The notes under the pieces are model-generated. The model made no database searches, had not been told where the DNA came from, and saw only the letters and a list, made by a program, of their open reading frames with translations. A stretch of DNA of 54,520 nt from contig CALGYZ010000053.1 in NCBI GenBank assembly GCA_937934645.1, positions 1 to 54,520 on the forward strand, in the 5' to 3' direction. The translations under genes and the position numbers were made by a program. Below, in pieces: positions 24,706 through 34,131 of this stretch; position 1 is the stretch's first letter; every line of letters starts with the position of its first letter. This stretch comes from an uncultured Bacillaceae bacterium (GTDB taxonomy: Bacteria > Bacillota > Bacilli > Bacillales > Caldibacillaceae).

Positions 24706-26070
24706 TCATGCACCGGGTGGTATTTGTGTATCATCAAACCGTTTTTCCAGATTTACAAATTTATTATATTCTTTTGCAAAGGCCAACTGAACAGTACCCA
24801 CCGGACCGTTCCGCTGCTTCGCAATAATAATTTCAATGATATTCTTATTTTCTGTGTTTTGGTCATAATAATCATCACGGTATAAAAAGGCTACAATATC
24901 AGCATCCTGCTCAATACTTCCTGATTCACGGATATCCGACATCATCGGACGCTTGTCTGTTCTTTGCTCGACACTCCGGGAAAGCTGGGACAATGCAATT
25001 ACCGGAATTTCCAATTCACGGGCAAGTGCTTTTAATGAACGGGAAATTTCCGAGACTTCCTGTTGACGGTTTTCCGCCCGTTTACTGCTTCCCTGAATTA
25101 ACTGCAAATAGTCAATAATTACCATGCCCAGGCCCTTCTCTTGTTTCAAGCGTCGGCATTTGGCCCGGATTTCCTGCACCCGGATTCCCGGGGTATCATC
25201 AATATAAATCCCCGCATTTGACAAACTTCCCATCGCCATCGTTAACTTCCGCCAGTCCTCATCAGTTAATGCACCCGTACGTAAATTTTGCGAGTTAATA
25301 TTTCCCTCAGAACTTAACATCCGCATGACTAATTGTTCCGCGCCCATTTCCAGGGAAAATATTGCGACATTATGCTCTGTTTTTGTCGCAACATTTTGGG
25401 CAATATTCAGTGCAAAGGCTGTTTTCCCCACAGAAGGACGGGCTGCAACAATAATCAGGTCATTTTTTTGGAATCCGGCTGTCATCCGATCCAATTCATG
25501 GAACCCGGTCGGAATTCCGGTAATTTCCCCTTTCCGGTTATGAAGTTGTTCAATGTGATCGTAAGTTTTGACCAATACATCCCTGATGTTTTGGAAGTCA
25601 CCGGTGTTTTTCCGGTTTGCCACTTCCAAAATCTTCCGCTCCGCTTCGGTTAGAAGCGTATCAACTTCATCTTCCCTTGTATAACCTTCTTTGGCAATAT
25701 CCGTTGCTGTGCGAATTAAACGCCGCAGCAATGATTTTTCTTCAACAATTTTTGCATAATATTCGATATTAGCAGCAGTAGGTACCGCATTGGCCAACTC
25801 CATTAAATAAGAAATCCCGCCAATATTCTCCAGCTTGCCGGATGATGCCAATTCTTCCGATACCGTTACAACGTCCACAGCCTTGCCGAGGTCGTTCAAT
25901 TTAAGCATTACAGAAAAAATTTGCTGGTGGGAACTTCGGTAAAAGTCTTCCGGAAGCAAAATTTCGGCAGCTGTGGTTAAACTCTCCGGTTCTATGAAAA
26001 TAGCACCCAATACTGCTTGTTCAGCTTCTATATTTTGTGGAGGAGTTCGGTCAATCAGCAGGTCATTCAT
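24706..26070 (-). CDS. dnaB: Replicative DNA helicase DnaB (called DnaC in B. subtilis)
   Basis: 454-residue hexameric 5'-3' helicase that drives the replication fork and recruits primase. N-terminal helical domain to about residue 150, linker, then a RecA-fold motor with Walker A A-R-P-S-V-G-K-T-A-F and Walker B I-I-D-Y-L-Q-L, plus the E-I-S-R-S-L-K-A-L-A-R-E-L motif. Length is standard. It follows rplI with a terminator between them, so it has its own promoter. Confidence 0.97.
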   Translation of the reverse strand: MNDLLIDRTPPQNIEAEQAVLGAIFIEPESLTTAAEILLPEDFYRSSHQQIFSVMLKLNDLGKAVDVVTVSEELASSGKLENIGGISYLMELANAVPTAANIEYYAKIVEEKSLLRRLIRTATDIAKEGYTREDEVDTLLTEAERKILEVANRKNTGDFQNIRDVLVKTYDHIEQLHNRKGEITGIPTGFHELDRMTAGFQKNDLIIVAARPSVGKTAFALNIAQNVATKTEHNVAIFSLEMGAEQLVMRMLSSEGNINSQNLRTGALTDEDWRKLTMAMGSLSNAGIYIDDTPGIRVQEIRAKCRRLKQEKGLGMVIIDYLQLIQGSSKRAENRQQEVSEISRSLKALARELEIPVIALSQLSRSVEQRTDKRPMMSDIRESGSIEQDADIVAFLYRDDYYDQNTENKNIIEIIIAKQRNGPVGTVQLAFAKEYNKFVNLEKRFDDTQIPPGA

Positions 26071-26110
26071 TCAGTCATTCAAACCTCCAAAATTATAATG
26101 GCAAATAAAA

Positions 26111-26163
26111 AGGCTGGCTCAAATACAAATTGAATCCGGATCGTTCTTTGTATGAGACAGCCT
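26111..26163 (-). terminator. Terminator of the yybS-gdpP-rplI operon
   Basis: AGGCTG...CTCA...ATACAAA pairs with TTTGTAT...GAG...CAGCCT; the minus strand continues TTTTTATTTG. Confidence 0.82.
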
Positions 26164-26226
26164 GAATTCCTATTCTTTTATTATTTTATCAGAGAATAAG
26201 AGGAAAGACGATGGAAAAATTTAATG

Positions 26227-26676
26227 TTAATTTTCTTCTTTAACATGAACAGTTAATGTTCCCTGTACTTCCGTATGCAGTTTTACCGGAACTTTTGTAT
26301 ATCCGAGCGAACGGATTGCATCTTCCAGTTCAATTTTCCGTTTATCGATTTTAATATCAAATTGCTTTTTTAATTCTTCGGCAATTTGTTTGGAGGTAAC
26401 AGATCCGAACAAGCGACCGCCTTCTCCTGCTTTAGCCGTAATTTCCACTGTAATGTTTTCCAGTTTTTCTTTTAATTTTTTAGCTTCTTCCAACTCTTCC
26501 TGTGCTTTCTGTTGTGCTTTTCTTTTCTGTGCTTCAAGGGCTTTTAAATTTCCGGGTGTCGCTTCAACTGCATATCCGTTCTTAATTAAGAAGTTGCGTG
26601 CATAACCGGGAGCAACCTTTTTAACTTCACCTTTTTTCCCTTTACCCTTAACATCTTTTAAAAATATTACTTTCAT
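26227..26676 (-). CDS. rplI: 50S ribosomal protein L9
   Basis: 149 residues: the N-terminal domain M-K-V-I-F-L-K-D-V-K-G-K-G-K-K-G-E-V binds 23S rRNA near the L1 stalk, a long central helix rich in Lys and Glu follows, and the C-terminal domain contains L-F-G-S-V-T. It overlaps the gdpP stop by the ATGA arrangement, so translation is coupled, and is the last gene of yybS-gdpP-rplI. Confidence 0.97.
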   Translation of the reverse strand: MKVIFLKDVKGKGKKGEVKKVAPGYARNFLIKNGYAVEATPGNLKALEAQKRKAQQKAQEELEEAKKLKEKLENITVEITAKAGEGGRLFGSVTSKQIAEELKKQFDIKIDKRKIELEDAIRSLGYTKVPVKLHTEVQGTLTVHVKEEN

Positions 26677-28643
26677 TTATCTGTGCCTCCTTCTAAGTAT
26701 TCGTCGATTACTGATTTTAACATGGCTTCGGCATCATCAATGGTTACATTCTCCAATTGCGTAGCCGCATTCGTTAAATGGCCGCCGCCTTCCAACTTCT
26801 CCATAATTACCTGGACATTGATGTTTCCAAGCGACCGGGCACTGATTCCGATATAGCCGTCCGTCCGCCTTGAAATAACAAAAGAAGCCTCAACATCCTC
26901 CATCGCCAATAATTGATCCGCAGTTTGGGCGATGAGAACATGATTATATTCTGCATCCGGACTGCCTTTCGTAATCGCAATACCGTTTTTGTAAAACTCA
27001 ACGTGTTCAATCAGTTTCGCACGTTTTATAAAAGTATCTATATCTTCCTTTAAAAATTCTTGTACTAATACGGTATCCGCCCCTTTGGAGCGCAGGAAAC
27101 TTGCGGCATCGAATGTCCGTGAACCGGTCCGCAATGTGAAACTTTTCGTATCAACAATGATCCCGGCTAAGAGAGCTGTTGCTTCCAGTATATCAATTTT
27201 TCCGTGCGGTTGGTATTGCAATAATTCCGTTACTAGCTCCGATGTGGATGAAGCATACGGTTCCATGTAGACCAGCAACGGATTTTGGACAAACTCTTCA
27301 CTACGTCTGTGATGGTCAATGACGACAATACGGTCACATTTATTAACGAGTCTTTCATCAATCACAAGTGACGGTTTATGCGTATCAACAATGACAAGCA
27401 GTGAATTGGATAAATTCATTTCGAGCGCTTCCTGCGGTGATATAAAATGCTTGTAAATTTCCGTTCGCTTTTTGACTTCTTCCAATAATTTGCTCACGCC
27501 TGAATCAATTTCCTGTTCATCGATAATAACGTATGCTTCCTTCTGATTAATTTGGGCAATTTTTAAAATACCGATTGATGAACCGATCGCATCCATATCC
27601 GGAAATTTATGACCCATAATGAAAACTTTACTGCTTTCCTGCATTAAGTCCCCCAATGCATGGGAAATAACCCTTGCCCTGACCCGCGTTCTCTTTTCCA
27701 TCGGATTCGTTTTTCCGCCGTAAAACTTTACTTTCCCGTTCGGGCGTTTAATGGCAACCTGGTCGCCGCCTCTGCCCAATGCAAGATCAAGTCCTGATTG
27801 GGCATAACTTCCCAGTTCAGGCAATGAAGGCAAGCCAGCTCCGATACCGATGCTTAAAGTTAAAGGGAGATTGCTCCTAGATGCCGCCTTTTTCATATCT
27901 TCGAGAATAGAAAATTGATCTTTTTCCAATTGGTCGAGTATTTTTTCATTTAAAACAGCCATAAACCGCTCAGAGGAAATTCTTTTTAAATAAATTCCGT
28001 ACTCAGCTGCCCATTCATTCAATAAAGATGTCACACGACTGTTTAAATTTCCTCTGGCCAAATCATCCATTCCCTGGGTGACTTCATCATAGTTGTCCAA
28101 AAATACGACACCAATCACCGGTTTTTCTTCTTCTAATTTTTTTTCAATTTTTTCTTGCTCAGTTATGTCTAAAAAATAGAGCAGTTTTTCCTCTTTTTTA
28201 TAAACCACGCGGAAACTGTGTCCGTTTAAAACAACTTTTTCACTTTCCGCTTCTTTTCTAATAATCGGAACCAAAGAGTCCGCTACATCGTAGAGCGACT
28301 CGCCAATGATTGACGGCTGGTTAAAAATAGATGATATATACGGATTTGCCCATTCAATGACCAGGTCATCATTGATCAGTAAAATCCCGATTGGCATTTC
28401 CAGCAGGGCTTCTTCACCGACTTTTTTTACCCGGTAAGACAAAAGTGATATATAATCTTCTATTTCATTTTGAAATTCTGTTGCTTGTTTTATAAACAAG
28501 TATGTTATAAAGGCAAAGGCAAGCAAGCATATAATACTCAGCCACCAGTTATAGAAAGCCAATGCGATGATGAGCAAGGCGGCAGCTAAGGAAAATAGTG
28601 TGAGTACCTTTTTAATCCCTTTATTTTCCAAAAAGACTGGCAT
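26673..28643 (-). CDS. gdpP: Cyclic-di-AMP phosphodiesterase GdpP
   Basis: 656 residues: two N-terminal transmembrane helices (to about residue 50), a PAS domain that can bind heme in homologues, a degenerate GGDEF domain, and a DHH/DHHA1 phosphodiesterase. Catalytic motifs are D-M-D-A-I-G near residue 350 and D443-H444-H445. It hydrolyses c-di-AMP to pApA and thus affects potassium handling and beta-lactam tolerance. The ATG at 28643 with GGAG upstream is preferred to the TTG at 28652, which would overlap its own ribosome site. Confidence 0.96.
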   Translation of the reverse strand: MPVFLENKGIKKVLTLFSLAAALLIIALAFYNWWLSIICLLAFAFITYLFIKQATEFQNEIEDYISLLSYRVKKVGEEALLEMPIGILLINDDLVIEWANPYISSIFNQPSIIGESLYDVADSLVPIIRKEAESEKVVLNGHSFRVVYKKEEKLLYFLDITEQEKIEKKLEEEKPVIGVVFLDNYDEVTQGMDDLARGNLNSRVTSLLNEWAAEYGIYLKRISSERFMAVLNEKILDQLEKDQFSILEDMKKAASRSNLPLTLSIGIGAGLPSLPELGSYAQSGLDLALGRGGDQVAIKRPNGKVKFYGGKTNPMEKRTRVRARVISHALGDLMQESSKVFIMGHKFPDMDAIGSSIGILKIAQINQKEAYVIIDEQEIDSGVSKLLEEVKKRTEIYKHFISPQEALEMNLSNSLLVIVDTHKPSLVIDERLVNKCDRIVVIDHHRRSEEFVQNPLLVYMEPYASSTSELVTELLQYQPHGKIDILEATALLAGIIVDTKSFTLRTGSRTFDAASFLRSKGADTVLVQEFLKEDIDTFIKRAKLIEHVEFYKNGIAITKGSPDAEYNHVLIAQTADQLLAMEDVEASFVISRRTDGYIGISARSLGNINVQVIMEKLEGGGHLTNAATQLENVTIDDAEAMLKSVIDEYLEGGTDK

Positions 28644-28679
28644 AAACTCCAACTCCTAAGCAGATTAAGGCAATGGACA

Positions 28680-29615
28680 TTACTGTTTCGGCTGTACCCG
28701 CTTGCGTAAATCAAAGCCTAAATCAATAATTCCCAAAATGCGGGTCAATTGGTTTAAAAGCGGATTCAATATGATGAATACGGACAATACTACGGCTAAT
28801 GCCCGATGATAACCTTTTTTATGGAAAAAATAAAAGATAAACGTAAGTCCCTGCAAAACGAATAGCATTTCCAGTATGTACAGCAAATTTACGCTGACAT
28901 CGTATAAAAAAGTTCCTTTTTCTGCATTGACAAAAAGAGAGAGCAGTAAAGCAGCTAAATAATACCATATTAAACTTTTCGGTAAAGTAATTTCCCGGAA
29001 CGGTCTGGCTTTTAAAACATCTATGCCAAACCTACGTAATACGGGGAAAGAAATCGCATGGATCAACAGAGCAATAACTGCTGATGCCAGAATAATGACA
29101 GACGGAAGAAGGGTCGTTATCAGGTCAATATAATCATTAATTTGACCGGTGATTTCCCCCGTGTCCCGGCCCATGAGTTCCATCACTGATACAGCTTCAC
29201 GGACCGACTCTTCCATTGCCGTTTTAAACTCCTGTAAGTAGTTTATATCAAAAAACAATACGCTCACAGCGTAGACAATAATCGTAGTTACAATAAACGT
29301 TAATGTTGAAGAGGAAAACGTGATAAAACGGTCCCTTTGATCATAAATACACCAACCGGTAACAACACCGAACAATCCATAGATAAATGTTACCGGAACT
29401 GCCGCAACCGTACCGACAAGAAAAGATAAAACGACAGCGGCAAGAAATTGAAGGAGGCCGTCTTTCCAATTATATTTGGCCGTATAATAAATAAATGGAA
29501 GCGGCAGGACGAAAGAAAAAACAATACCGAAAAAAGGAAAGTATAAAAACATCAATAACAAAACTATGTATAAAGCAACCGTTAACGCACCTTCAGTGAT
29601 CTTTCGTGCATTCAC
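28680..29615 (-). CDS. yybS: YybS family (DUF2232) membrane protein
   Basis: 311 residues, mostly hydrophobic with about seven or eight membrane segments, beginning with a short basic tail M-N-A-R-K-I-T-E-G. The fold resembles S-component or lantibiotic-type small transporters in topology, but no substrate is known. Its place directly before gdpP and rplI is conserved in Bacillaceae. The gap to gdpP is 36 bases. Confidence 0.9.
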   Translation of the reverse strand: MNARKITEGALTVALYIVLLLMFLYFPFFGIVFSFVLPLPFIYYTAKYNWKDGLLQFLAAVVLSFLVGTVAAVPVTFIYGLFGVVTGWCIYDQRDRFITFSSSTLTFIVTTIIVYAVSVLFFDINYLQEFKTAMEESVREAVSVMELMGRDTGEITGQINDYIDLITTLLPSVIILASAVIALLIHAISFPVLRRFGIDVLKARPFREITLPKSLIWYYLAALLLSLFVNAEKGTFLYDVSVNLLYILEMLFVLQGLTFIFYFFHKKGYHRALAVVLSVFIILNPLLNQLTRILGIIDLGFDLRKRVQPKQ

Positions 29616-29758
29616 TTAAACACCTCTTTTTAAATAAACAATTTAAAATCATACTTTTATTTTATCGATTATTAATTACTGCTTCAACATTCCCCGGAAA
29701 GGCATGCTGAAGCACGGTTCGCAGCCGGGACAAAACTTTCTGCGGCAAGTATTAATAC

Positions 29759-29790
29759 AAAAGCGGCAAAGAATGTTCTTTGCCGCTTTT
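29759..29790 (-). terminator. Terminator of the rpsF-ssb-rpsR operon
   Basis: AAAAGCGGCAAAGAA and TTCTTTGCCGCTTTT form an almost loop-less stem immediately behind rpsR. Confidence 0.92.
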
Positions 29791-29800
29791 ATATATCGAA

Positions 29801-30037
29801 TCATTTATCGTCTGCAACATACGGGAGCAATGCAACTTGACGGGCACGTTTAATTGCTTTTGTCAACATCCGCTGATATTTAGCACTTGTTCCGGTTACA
29901 CGACGGGGTAAAATTTTTCCGCGCTCAGAAATGAATTTTTTCAACAGTTCCACATCTTTATAGTCGATATGGGTAATGCCGTTTGCTGTAAAGTAGCAAA
30001 CCTTTTTCCGTTTTCCACGTCCTCTGCGGGCAGCCAT
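29801..30037 (-). CDS. rpsR: 30S ribosomal protein S18
   Basis: 78 residues with the family signature M-A-A-R-R-G-R-G-K-R-K-K-V-C-Y-F and R-I-T-G-T-S-A-K-Y-Q-R type core (here R-V-T-G-T-S-A-K-Y-Q-R). It binds with S6 to the central domain of 16S rRNA. Last gene of the rpsF-ssb-rpsR operon, 45 bases after ssb. Confidence 0.97.
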   Translation of the reverse strand: MAARRGRGKRKKVCYFTANGITHIDYKDVELLKKFISERGKILPRRVTGTSAKYQRMLTKAIKRARQVALLPYVADDK

Positions 30038-30082
30038 CTATAACACTCCTTTCTTCCTTAAAGTTAGACGGACACAAATTTA

Positions 30083-30577
30083 CTAAAATGGCAAATCGTC
30101 GTCAGAAATATCAATTGTTTGTCCGGTATCCGCGAACGGATCATCGTTATTGGATGAATCAGGGGAGTTTTGCTGATTCTGATTGTTTTGATTGAACGGG
30201 TCATCGAAATTCGGATAACCGGCCGGCGGAGTTTGATATTCGCGGCTGGCAGTAACACTTTTCGGTTCCAAAAATTGCACACTATCAGCCACTACTTCGG
30301 TTACAAAAACCCTTCTGCCATCCTGTGCCTCATAACTCCTTGTTTGAATGCGGCCGTCAACACCGGCCAAACTGCCTTTCTTTAAGTAGTTGGCAACATT
30401 TTCAGCCTGTTTTCTCCAAACAACACAATTAATAAAATCAGCTTCCCGTTCACCATGCTGATTTGTAAACGGACGGTTGCATGCAAGAGTAAAAGTTGCA
30501 ACGGGCACTCCGCTCGGTGTATAACGAAGTTCCGGATCTCTTGTTAAGCGGCCGACTAAAACTACACGATTCAACAT
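30083..30577 (-). CDS. ssb: Single-stranded DNA-binding protein
   Basis: 164 residues: OB fold from M-L-N-R-V-V-L-V-G-R-L-T-R-D-P-E-L-R to about residue 110, then a Gln/Asn-rich linker and the acidic tip D-D-D-L-P-F that recruits replication and repair proteins. The ATG at 30577 behind GGGGGAG gives the normal N-terminus; the upstream in-frame part is the parS site and spacer. It is sandwiched between two S6/S18 ribosomal genes as in other Bacilli. Confidence 0.97.
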   Translation of the reverse strand: MLNRVVLVGRLTRDPELRYTPSGVPVATFTLACNRPFTNQHGEREADFINCVVWRKQAENVANYLKKGSLAGVDGRIQTRSYEAQDGRRVFVTEVVADSVQFLEPKSVTASREYQTPPAGYPNFDDPFNQNNQNQQNSPDSSNNDDPFADTGQTIDISDDDLPF

Positions 30578-30599
30578 CAGAATCAACTCCCCCAAAAAA

Positions 30600-30615
30600 T
30601 GTTTCACGTGAAACA
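30600..30615. other. parS site between rpsF and ssb
   Basis: TGTTTCACGTGAAACA, perfect palindrome and consensus match, in the 48-base gap between the rpsF stop and the ssb start. Confidence 0.92.
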
Positions 30616-30625
30616 ATTTGTTTTA

Positions 30626-30913
30626 TTAATTTTCTTCTTTAACGATTAAATAACGGATAATATCTTCATTTATTCTGATTAAACGTTCAAACTCCCGGAT
30701 TGTGTCCGGTTCAGCTTTGAAGTTGACAATTTGGTAATAACCGTCACGGTAATTATTGATTTCATAGGCCAAACGGCGTTTGCCCCAATCTTTAGATTCG
30801 GTGATCTCTGCACCGTTATCCGTTAAAATTTTATTCACACGTTCAACAAGATTTTTTCTTTCTTCGTCCTCAATGTTCGGACGGACAATGTACATAACTT
30901 CGTAGTTTCTCAT
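30626..30913 (-). CDS. rpsF: 30S ribosomal protein S6
   Basis: 95 residues with the ferredoxin-like fold signature R-N-Y-E-V-M-Y-I-V-R-P and W-G-K-R-R-L-A-Y-E-I. It forms a dimer with S18. The ATG at 30913 follows AAGGAGGTGAAAGATCG. A G-C hairpin in the leader and a clean sigma-A promoter lie upstream, and the S6-S18 pair is known to repress its own operon through the leader in many bacteria. Confidence 0.97.
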   Translation of the reverse strand: MRNYEVMYIVRPNIEDEERKNLVERVNKILTDNGAEITESKDWGKRRLAYEINNYRDGYYQIVNFKAEPDTIREFERLIRINEDIIRYLIVKEEN

Positions 30914-30943
30914 CGATCTTTCACCTCCTTCTGGACTTAAACG

Positions 30944-30961
30944 GCCCGTAAAAAAACGGGC
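30944..30961 (-). promoter_or_regulatory. Leader hairpin of the rpsF operon
   Basis: GCCCGT pairs with ACGGGC around a T/A-rich loop between the promoter and the S6 ribosome site. It could be part of the S6:S18 autoregulatory target, although I cannot match the full published motif. Confidence 0.45.
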
Positions 30962-30995
30962 AAGGAGCAACATACAGTATTACTCACGATACAAA

Positions 30996-31024
30996 ATTAT
31001 AACATAGTAAAGAATGAACTGCAA
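30996..31024 (-). promoter_or_regulatory. Sigma-A promoter of rpsF-ssb-rpsR
   Basis: TTGCAG (31019-31024), 17-base spacer, TATAAT (30996-31001); predicted start near 30989, giving a leader of about 75 bases. Confidence 0.8.
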
Positions 31025-31060
31025 TTTAAAAAATAATTTTTTCTGTTCTCCGTCAGGAAA

Positions 31061-32161
31061 TCAAACATTAAACCGGAAATGCATGATATCTCCGTCCTGG
31101 ACAATATAATCCTTTCCTTCAAGACGGACTTTTCCTGCTTCTTTGGCCCCATTGAAAGAACCGTGACTGACTAAATCATCATAAGACACTGTCTCAGCCC
31201 GGATAAACCCCTTTTCGAAGTCACTATGAATAATCCCTGCACATTCGGGGGCTTTCATTCCTTTCCTAAAGGTCCAGGCGCGGACTTCCTGTACCCCTGC
31301 GGTAAAGAATGTGGCAAGCCCGAGCAAATGGTATGATTTACGGATTAGTTGATCCAGACCTGATTCCTTAATTCCAAGCTCTTCTAAGAAGGCATCTTTT
31401 TCTTCCGGATCCAATTCAGCTATTTCCTCTTCAATCCGGGCGCATATACAAACAACTTCCGCTCCTTCTTTTGCGGCATATTCTTTTACTTTTTGCACAT
31501 GCTCATTTTCATCAGGATTCAAAATATCATCTTCTCCGATGTTTGCCACATATAGTACCGGTTTCATTGTTAGTAAGTGCAGATGCCTTACGATTTTGTG
31601 TTGTTCTTCCGTAAATTCCACGGCGCGTGCGGGCAATTCTTTTTCAAAAGCTCCTTTTAATTTTGTCAAAACTTCAAGTTCAGCCATCGCTTCTTTATTT
31701 TTTTGTTTTGCAATCTTTTCTACACGCCCGATCCGTTTATCCACAGTTTCCAGATCTGCCAAAATGAGTTCAATATTAATGGTTGAAATATCATCAATGG
31801 GATCTACCCTTCCGGCGACATGGGTAATATTTTCATCGTCAAAACAACGGACGACATGGCAGATCGCATCCACTTCCCTTATATTGGCCAGGAATTTATT
31901 TCCTAATCCTTCCCCTTTACTTGCCCCTTTTACAATTCCAGCAATATCCGTAAATTCAAAAGTTGTCGGGACTGTCCGGTCCGGTTTGAAAATTTCCGCC
32001 AGCTTATCCAACCGCTTGTCCGGTACTTCAACAACCCCGACGTTCGGATCGATCGTGGCAAAAGGGTAGTTGGCGGCTTCTGCACCCGCCTGTGTTATGG
32101 CATTAAAAAGAGTCGATTTCCCCACATTAGGTAAACCGACAATTCCGGCAGTTAAAGACAT
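31061..32161 (-). CDS. ychF: Obg-family ATPase YchF (OLA1-like)
   Basis: 366 residues: P-loop G-L-P-N-V-G-K-S-T-L-F, switch region T-F-E-F-T-D-I-A-G-I, a helical insert and a C-terminal TGS domain. The usual G-protein N-K-x-D motif is N-I-G-E here, the change that makes YchF/OLA1 prefer ATP to GTP. It binds ribosomes and takes part in stress responses. Monocistronic or co-transcribed with the DUF951 gene 55 bases upstream. Confidence 0.97.
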   Translation of the reverse strand: MSLTAGIVGLPNVGKSTLFNAITQAGAEAANYPFATIDPNVGVVEVPDKRLDKLAEIFKPDRTVPTTFEFTDIAGIVKGASKGEGLGNKFLANIREVDAICHVVRCFDDENITHVAGRVDPIDDISTINIELILADLETVDKRIGRVEKIAKQKNKEAMAELEVLTKLKGAFEKELPARAVEFTEEQHKIVRHLHLLTMKPVLYVANIGEDDILNPDENEHVQKVKEYAAKEGAEVVCICARIEEEIAELDPEEKDAFLEELGIKESGLDQLIRKSYHLLGLATFFTAGVQEVRAWTFRKGMKAPECAGIIHSDFEKGFIRAETVSYDDLVSHGSFNGAKEAGKVRLEGKDYIVQDGDIMHFRFNV

Positions 32162-32216
32162 TCAGTTCACTCCTGTATTTTAAGTTTGATCATAACGTAT
32201 AAAAAGTGCATAATAA

Positions 32217-32414
32217 TCAAGATTCATCATGTCCGATTACTTTTTTCATTTTTCTAACAAATCTCTTTCTTGGCAACAATACACTGTGAGAACAACCTAG
32301 ACATTTAATTCTTATATCCATGCCCATCCGGATAATTTTCCAGCGGTTTGTACCGCAAGGATGCGGTTTTTTCATCTCCACAATATCATTTAATTGGAAA
32401 GTTTTTTCCTCCAT
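32217..32414 (-). CDS. yyzM: DUF951 zinc-ribbon-like protein (YyzM family)
   Basis: 65 residues: F-Q-L-N-D-I-V-E-M-K-K-P-H-P-C-G, then C-L-G-C-S-H, which is the DUF951 pattern with Cys residues able to bind zinc. Function is unknown; in Bacillaceae it is found next to ychF, as here. The ATG at 32414 follows GGGGGAGGAATTCGGATC. Confidence 0.85.
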   Translation of the reverse strand: MEEKTFQLNDIVEMKKPHPCGTNRWKIIRMGMDIRIKCLGCSHSVLLPRKRFVRKMKKVIGHDES

Positions 32415-32618
32415 GATCCGAATTCCTCCCCCGTCACTGTCCAAGAAAGAATCTCAATAATTCTTTTATTGACATATGTTACATAATTATAACATATAGT
32501 TAAATTTCATTGATGGTTTTTTAAAAAATTATTCCTTGACACGATCTATTCCATGTATAAAAAAAAGTTAAAATTACTAAACTGATAATACGATGATTAC
32601 CCGTAAAGGGGGAAACAA

Positions 32619-33236
32619 ATGTTCAGACCGGATTTTTTTAAACGGCAAAACGAAATCAAAATTAATTGGCAGAACGGGGCCGCCCCCGGAAAAATAGGAA
32701 AAAAACTTCATTCCTTTTTACCGCAAAATCCGGAAATTCCGGTTCTTTTCCTATGTATCGGAAGTGACCGTTCAACCGGAGATTCTTTAGGACCGCTGGT
32801 CGGCACTTTATTGATGGAAAAAAATTTACCCGCTAATTTCCATGTTTTCGGAACACTGGAAGAGCCCGTCCATGCAATGAATTTAAATGATAAACTGGAT
32901 TTTATCAACAAGAATTTTAGCAAAAAGTTCGTTGTCGGAATCGATGCATGTCTCGGTCAAAGCAAAAACGTCGGTACGATTATGCTGAAAAAGGGTGCGT
33001 TAAAACCGGGAGCAGGTGTTAACAAATCTCTTCCTCCCGTCGGGGATATCCATTTAACCGGCATTGTAAATATCGGCGGTTTTATGGAGTTTTTTGTATT
33101 ACAGAATACAAGACTCCATTTAGTTATGGGACTGGCGAAAGTTATAGCGGAAGGGATTTATAGAGCCGGAATGCTGTACCGGCTGAAGGACATTCCGGTT
33201 GATGAAAATATGTATTTAAAAGAAGACACGGTTTAA
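32619..33236 (+). CDS. yyaC: Spore protein YyaC (DUF1256, GPR-related)
   Basis: 205 residues of the YyaC family: V-L-F-L-C-I-G-S-D-R-S-T-G-D-S-L-G-P-L-V-G, V-G-I-D-A-C-L-G and V-G-D-I-H-L-T-G are its conserved blocks. The fold is related to the germination protease GPR and the family occurs in spore formers, so it supports the view that the host sporulates. It is the only plus-strand gene between rlmCD and dnaA, and it converges on the DUF554 gene. GGGGGAAAC precedes the start. I see no certain sporulation sigma factor promoter. Confidence 0.9.
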   Translation: MFRPDFFKRQNEIKINWQNGAAPGKIGKKLHSFLPQNPEIPVLFLCIGSDRSTGDSLGPLVGTLLMEKNLPANFHVFGTLEEPVHAMNLNDKLDFINKNFSKKFVVGIDACLGQSKNVGTIMLKKGALKPGAGVNKSLPPVGDIHLTGIVNIGGFMEFFVLQNTRLHLVMGLAKVIAEGIYRAGMLYRLKDIPVDENMYLKEDTV

Positions 33237-33312
33237 ACAGCTGTCTTTAGGAAAATTTCCCGAACCACCGGACGCCCGTATAGCCGTTTCACAAGATCTA
33301 CTTCCGCTGTTT

Positions 33313-34023
33313 TCAGAATACATGAAAGTAGTATAAAACCGGAACGATAAACGCCGTGACAAGTAAACCAGGGAGAAGATTTGCGGCTTTAATTTTTGTC
33401 AATCCGATAATATTCAATCCGATAGCGATAATCATAATACCGCCGGTAGCCGTTAATTCCAAAATAAAACGGTCCATCAGGACAGGGGGAATAAGCCGGT
33501 AAATTTGCTGGGCAAAAAGAGCAATGAGTCCCTGGTAAAGAAACACCGGAACAGATGAAAAAATAACCCCTAAACCAAGGGTGCTCGTTAAAAGAATCGC
33601 AGTAAACCCGTCAATGATTGCCTTCGTATACAAAACCTGGTGATCTCCACGTATTCCACTGTCCAAAGCTCCGACAACAGCCATCGCTCCGATGCAAAAT
33701 ATTAATGTTGCCGTTACAAAACTCTCTGCAATATTCCCCTTTCCCCGTCCACCAACCTTATTTTCAATCCATATTCCGGCCTGGTTCAATTTATCTTCCA
33801 GCCGGAAAAGCTCACCGATCACAGCACCCGCAACAATACTGATGATGACAATTAAAAAATTATCGCTTTGAAGTCCCATTTGTATTCCAAGCACAACAAC
33901 AGCAATACCAATCCCGTTCATAATTGTATTTTTCATTGTCTCCGGTATGCCCGATAGCAGCCGGCCAATCAATGAACCAATAATAATTAAAACGGCATTG
34001 ACAATTGTTCCCGATAAGACCAT
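33313..34023 (-). CDS. DUF554 family membrane protein
   Basis: 236 residues with about seven hydrophobic segments. The N-terminus V-L-S-G-T-I-V-N-A-V-L-I-I-I-G-S-L-I-G and the block G-A-V-I-G-E-L are typical of DUF554 (YdfK/YqgA-like) proteins, which have no established function, perhaps a small-molecule transporter. The ATG at 34023 with GGGTGAAAAT upstream is preferred to a GTG four codons earlier. It lies between yyaC and spo0J. Confidence 0.85.
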   Translation of the reverse strand: MVLSGTIVNAVLIIIGSLIGRLLSGIPETMKNTIMNGIGIAVVVLGIQMGLQSDNFLIVIISIVAGAVIGELFRLEDKLNQAGIWIENKVGGRGKGNIAESFVTATLIFCIGAMAVVGALDSGIRGDHQVLYTKAIIDGFTAILLTSTLGLGVIFSSVPVFLYQGLIALFAQQIYRLIPPVLMDRFILELTATGGIMIIAIGLNIIGLTKIKAANLLPGLLVTAFIVPVLYYFHVF

Positions 34024-34102
34024 ATTTTCACCCACTCTATGTTAAATGAAAGGAAAATGATTTTGTCTAATCGTACCATAATTATTAATTTTTACAATAA
34101 AA

Positions 34103-34131
34103 AATAAGCCATATATAAAATATGACTTATT
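34103..34131 (-). terminator. Terminator of soj-spo0J
   Basis: AATAAGCCATAT pairs with ATATGACTTATT (one G-T pair), overlapping the spo0J stop; the minus strand continues TTTTTTATTG. Confidence 0.8.

Noticed and set aside
31539..32069. Plus-strand frame of 176 codons inside ychF
   Set aside because: Antisense shadow of a conserved ATPase gene.
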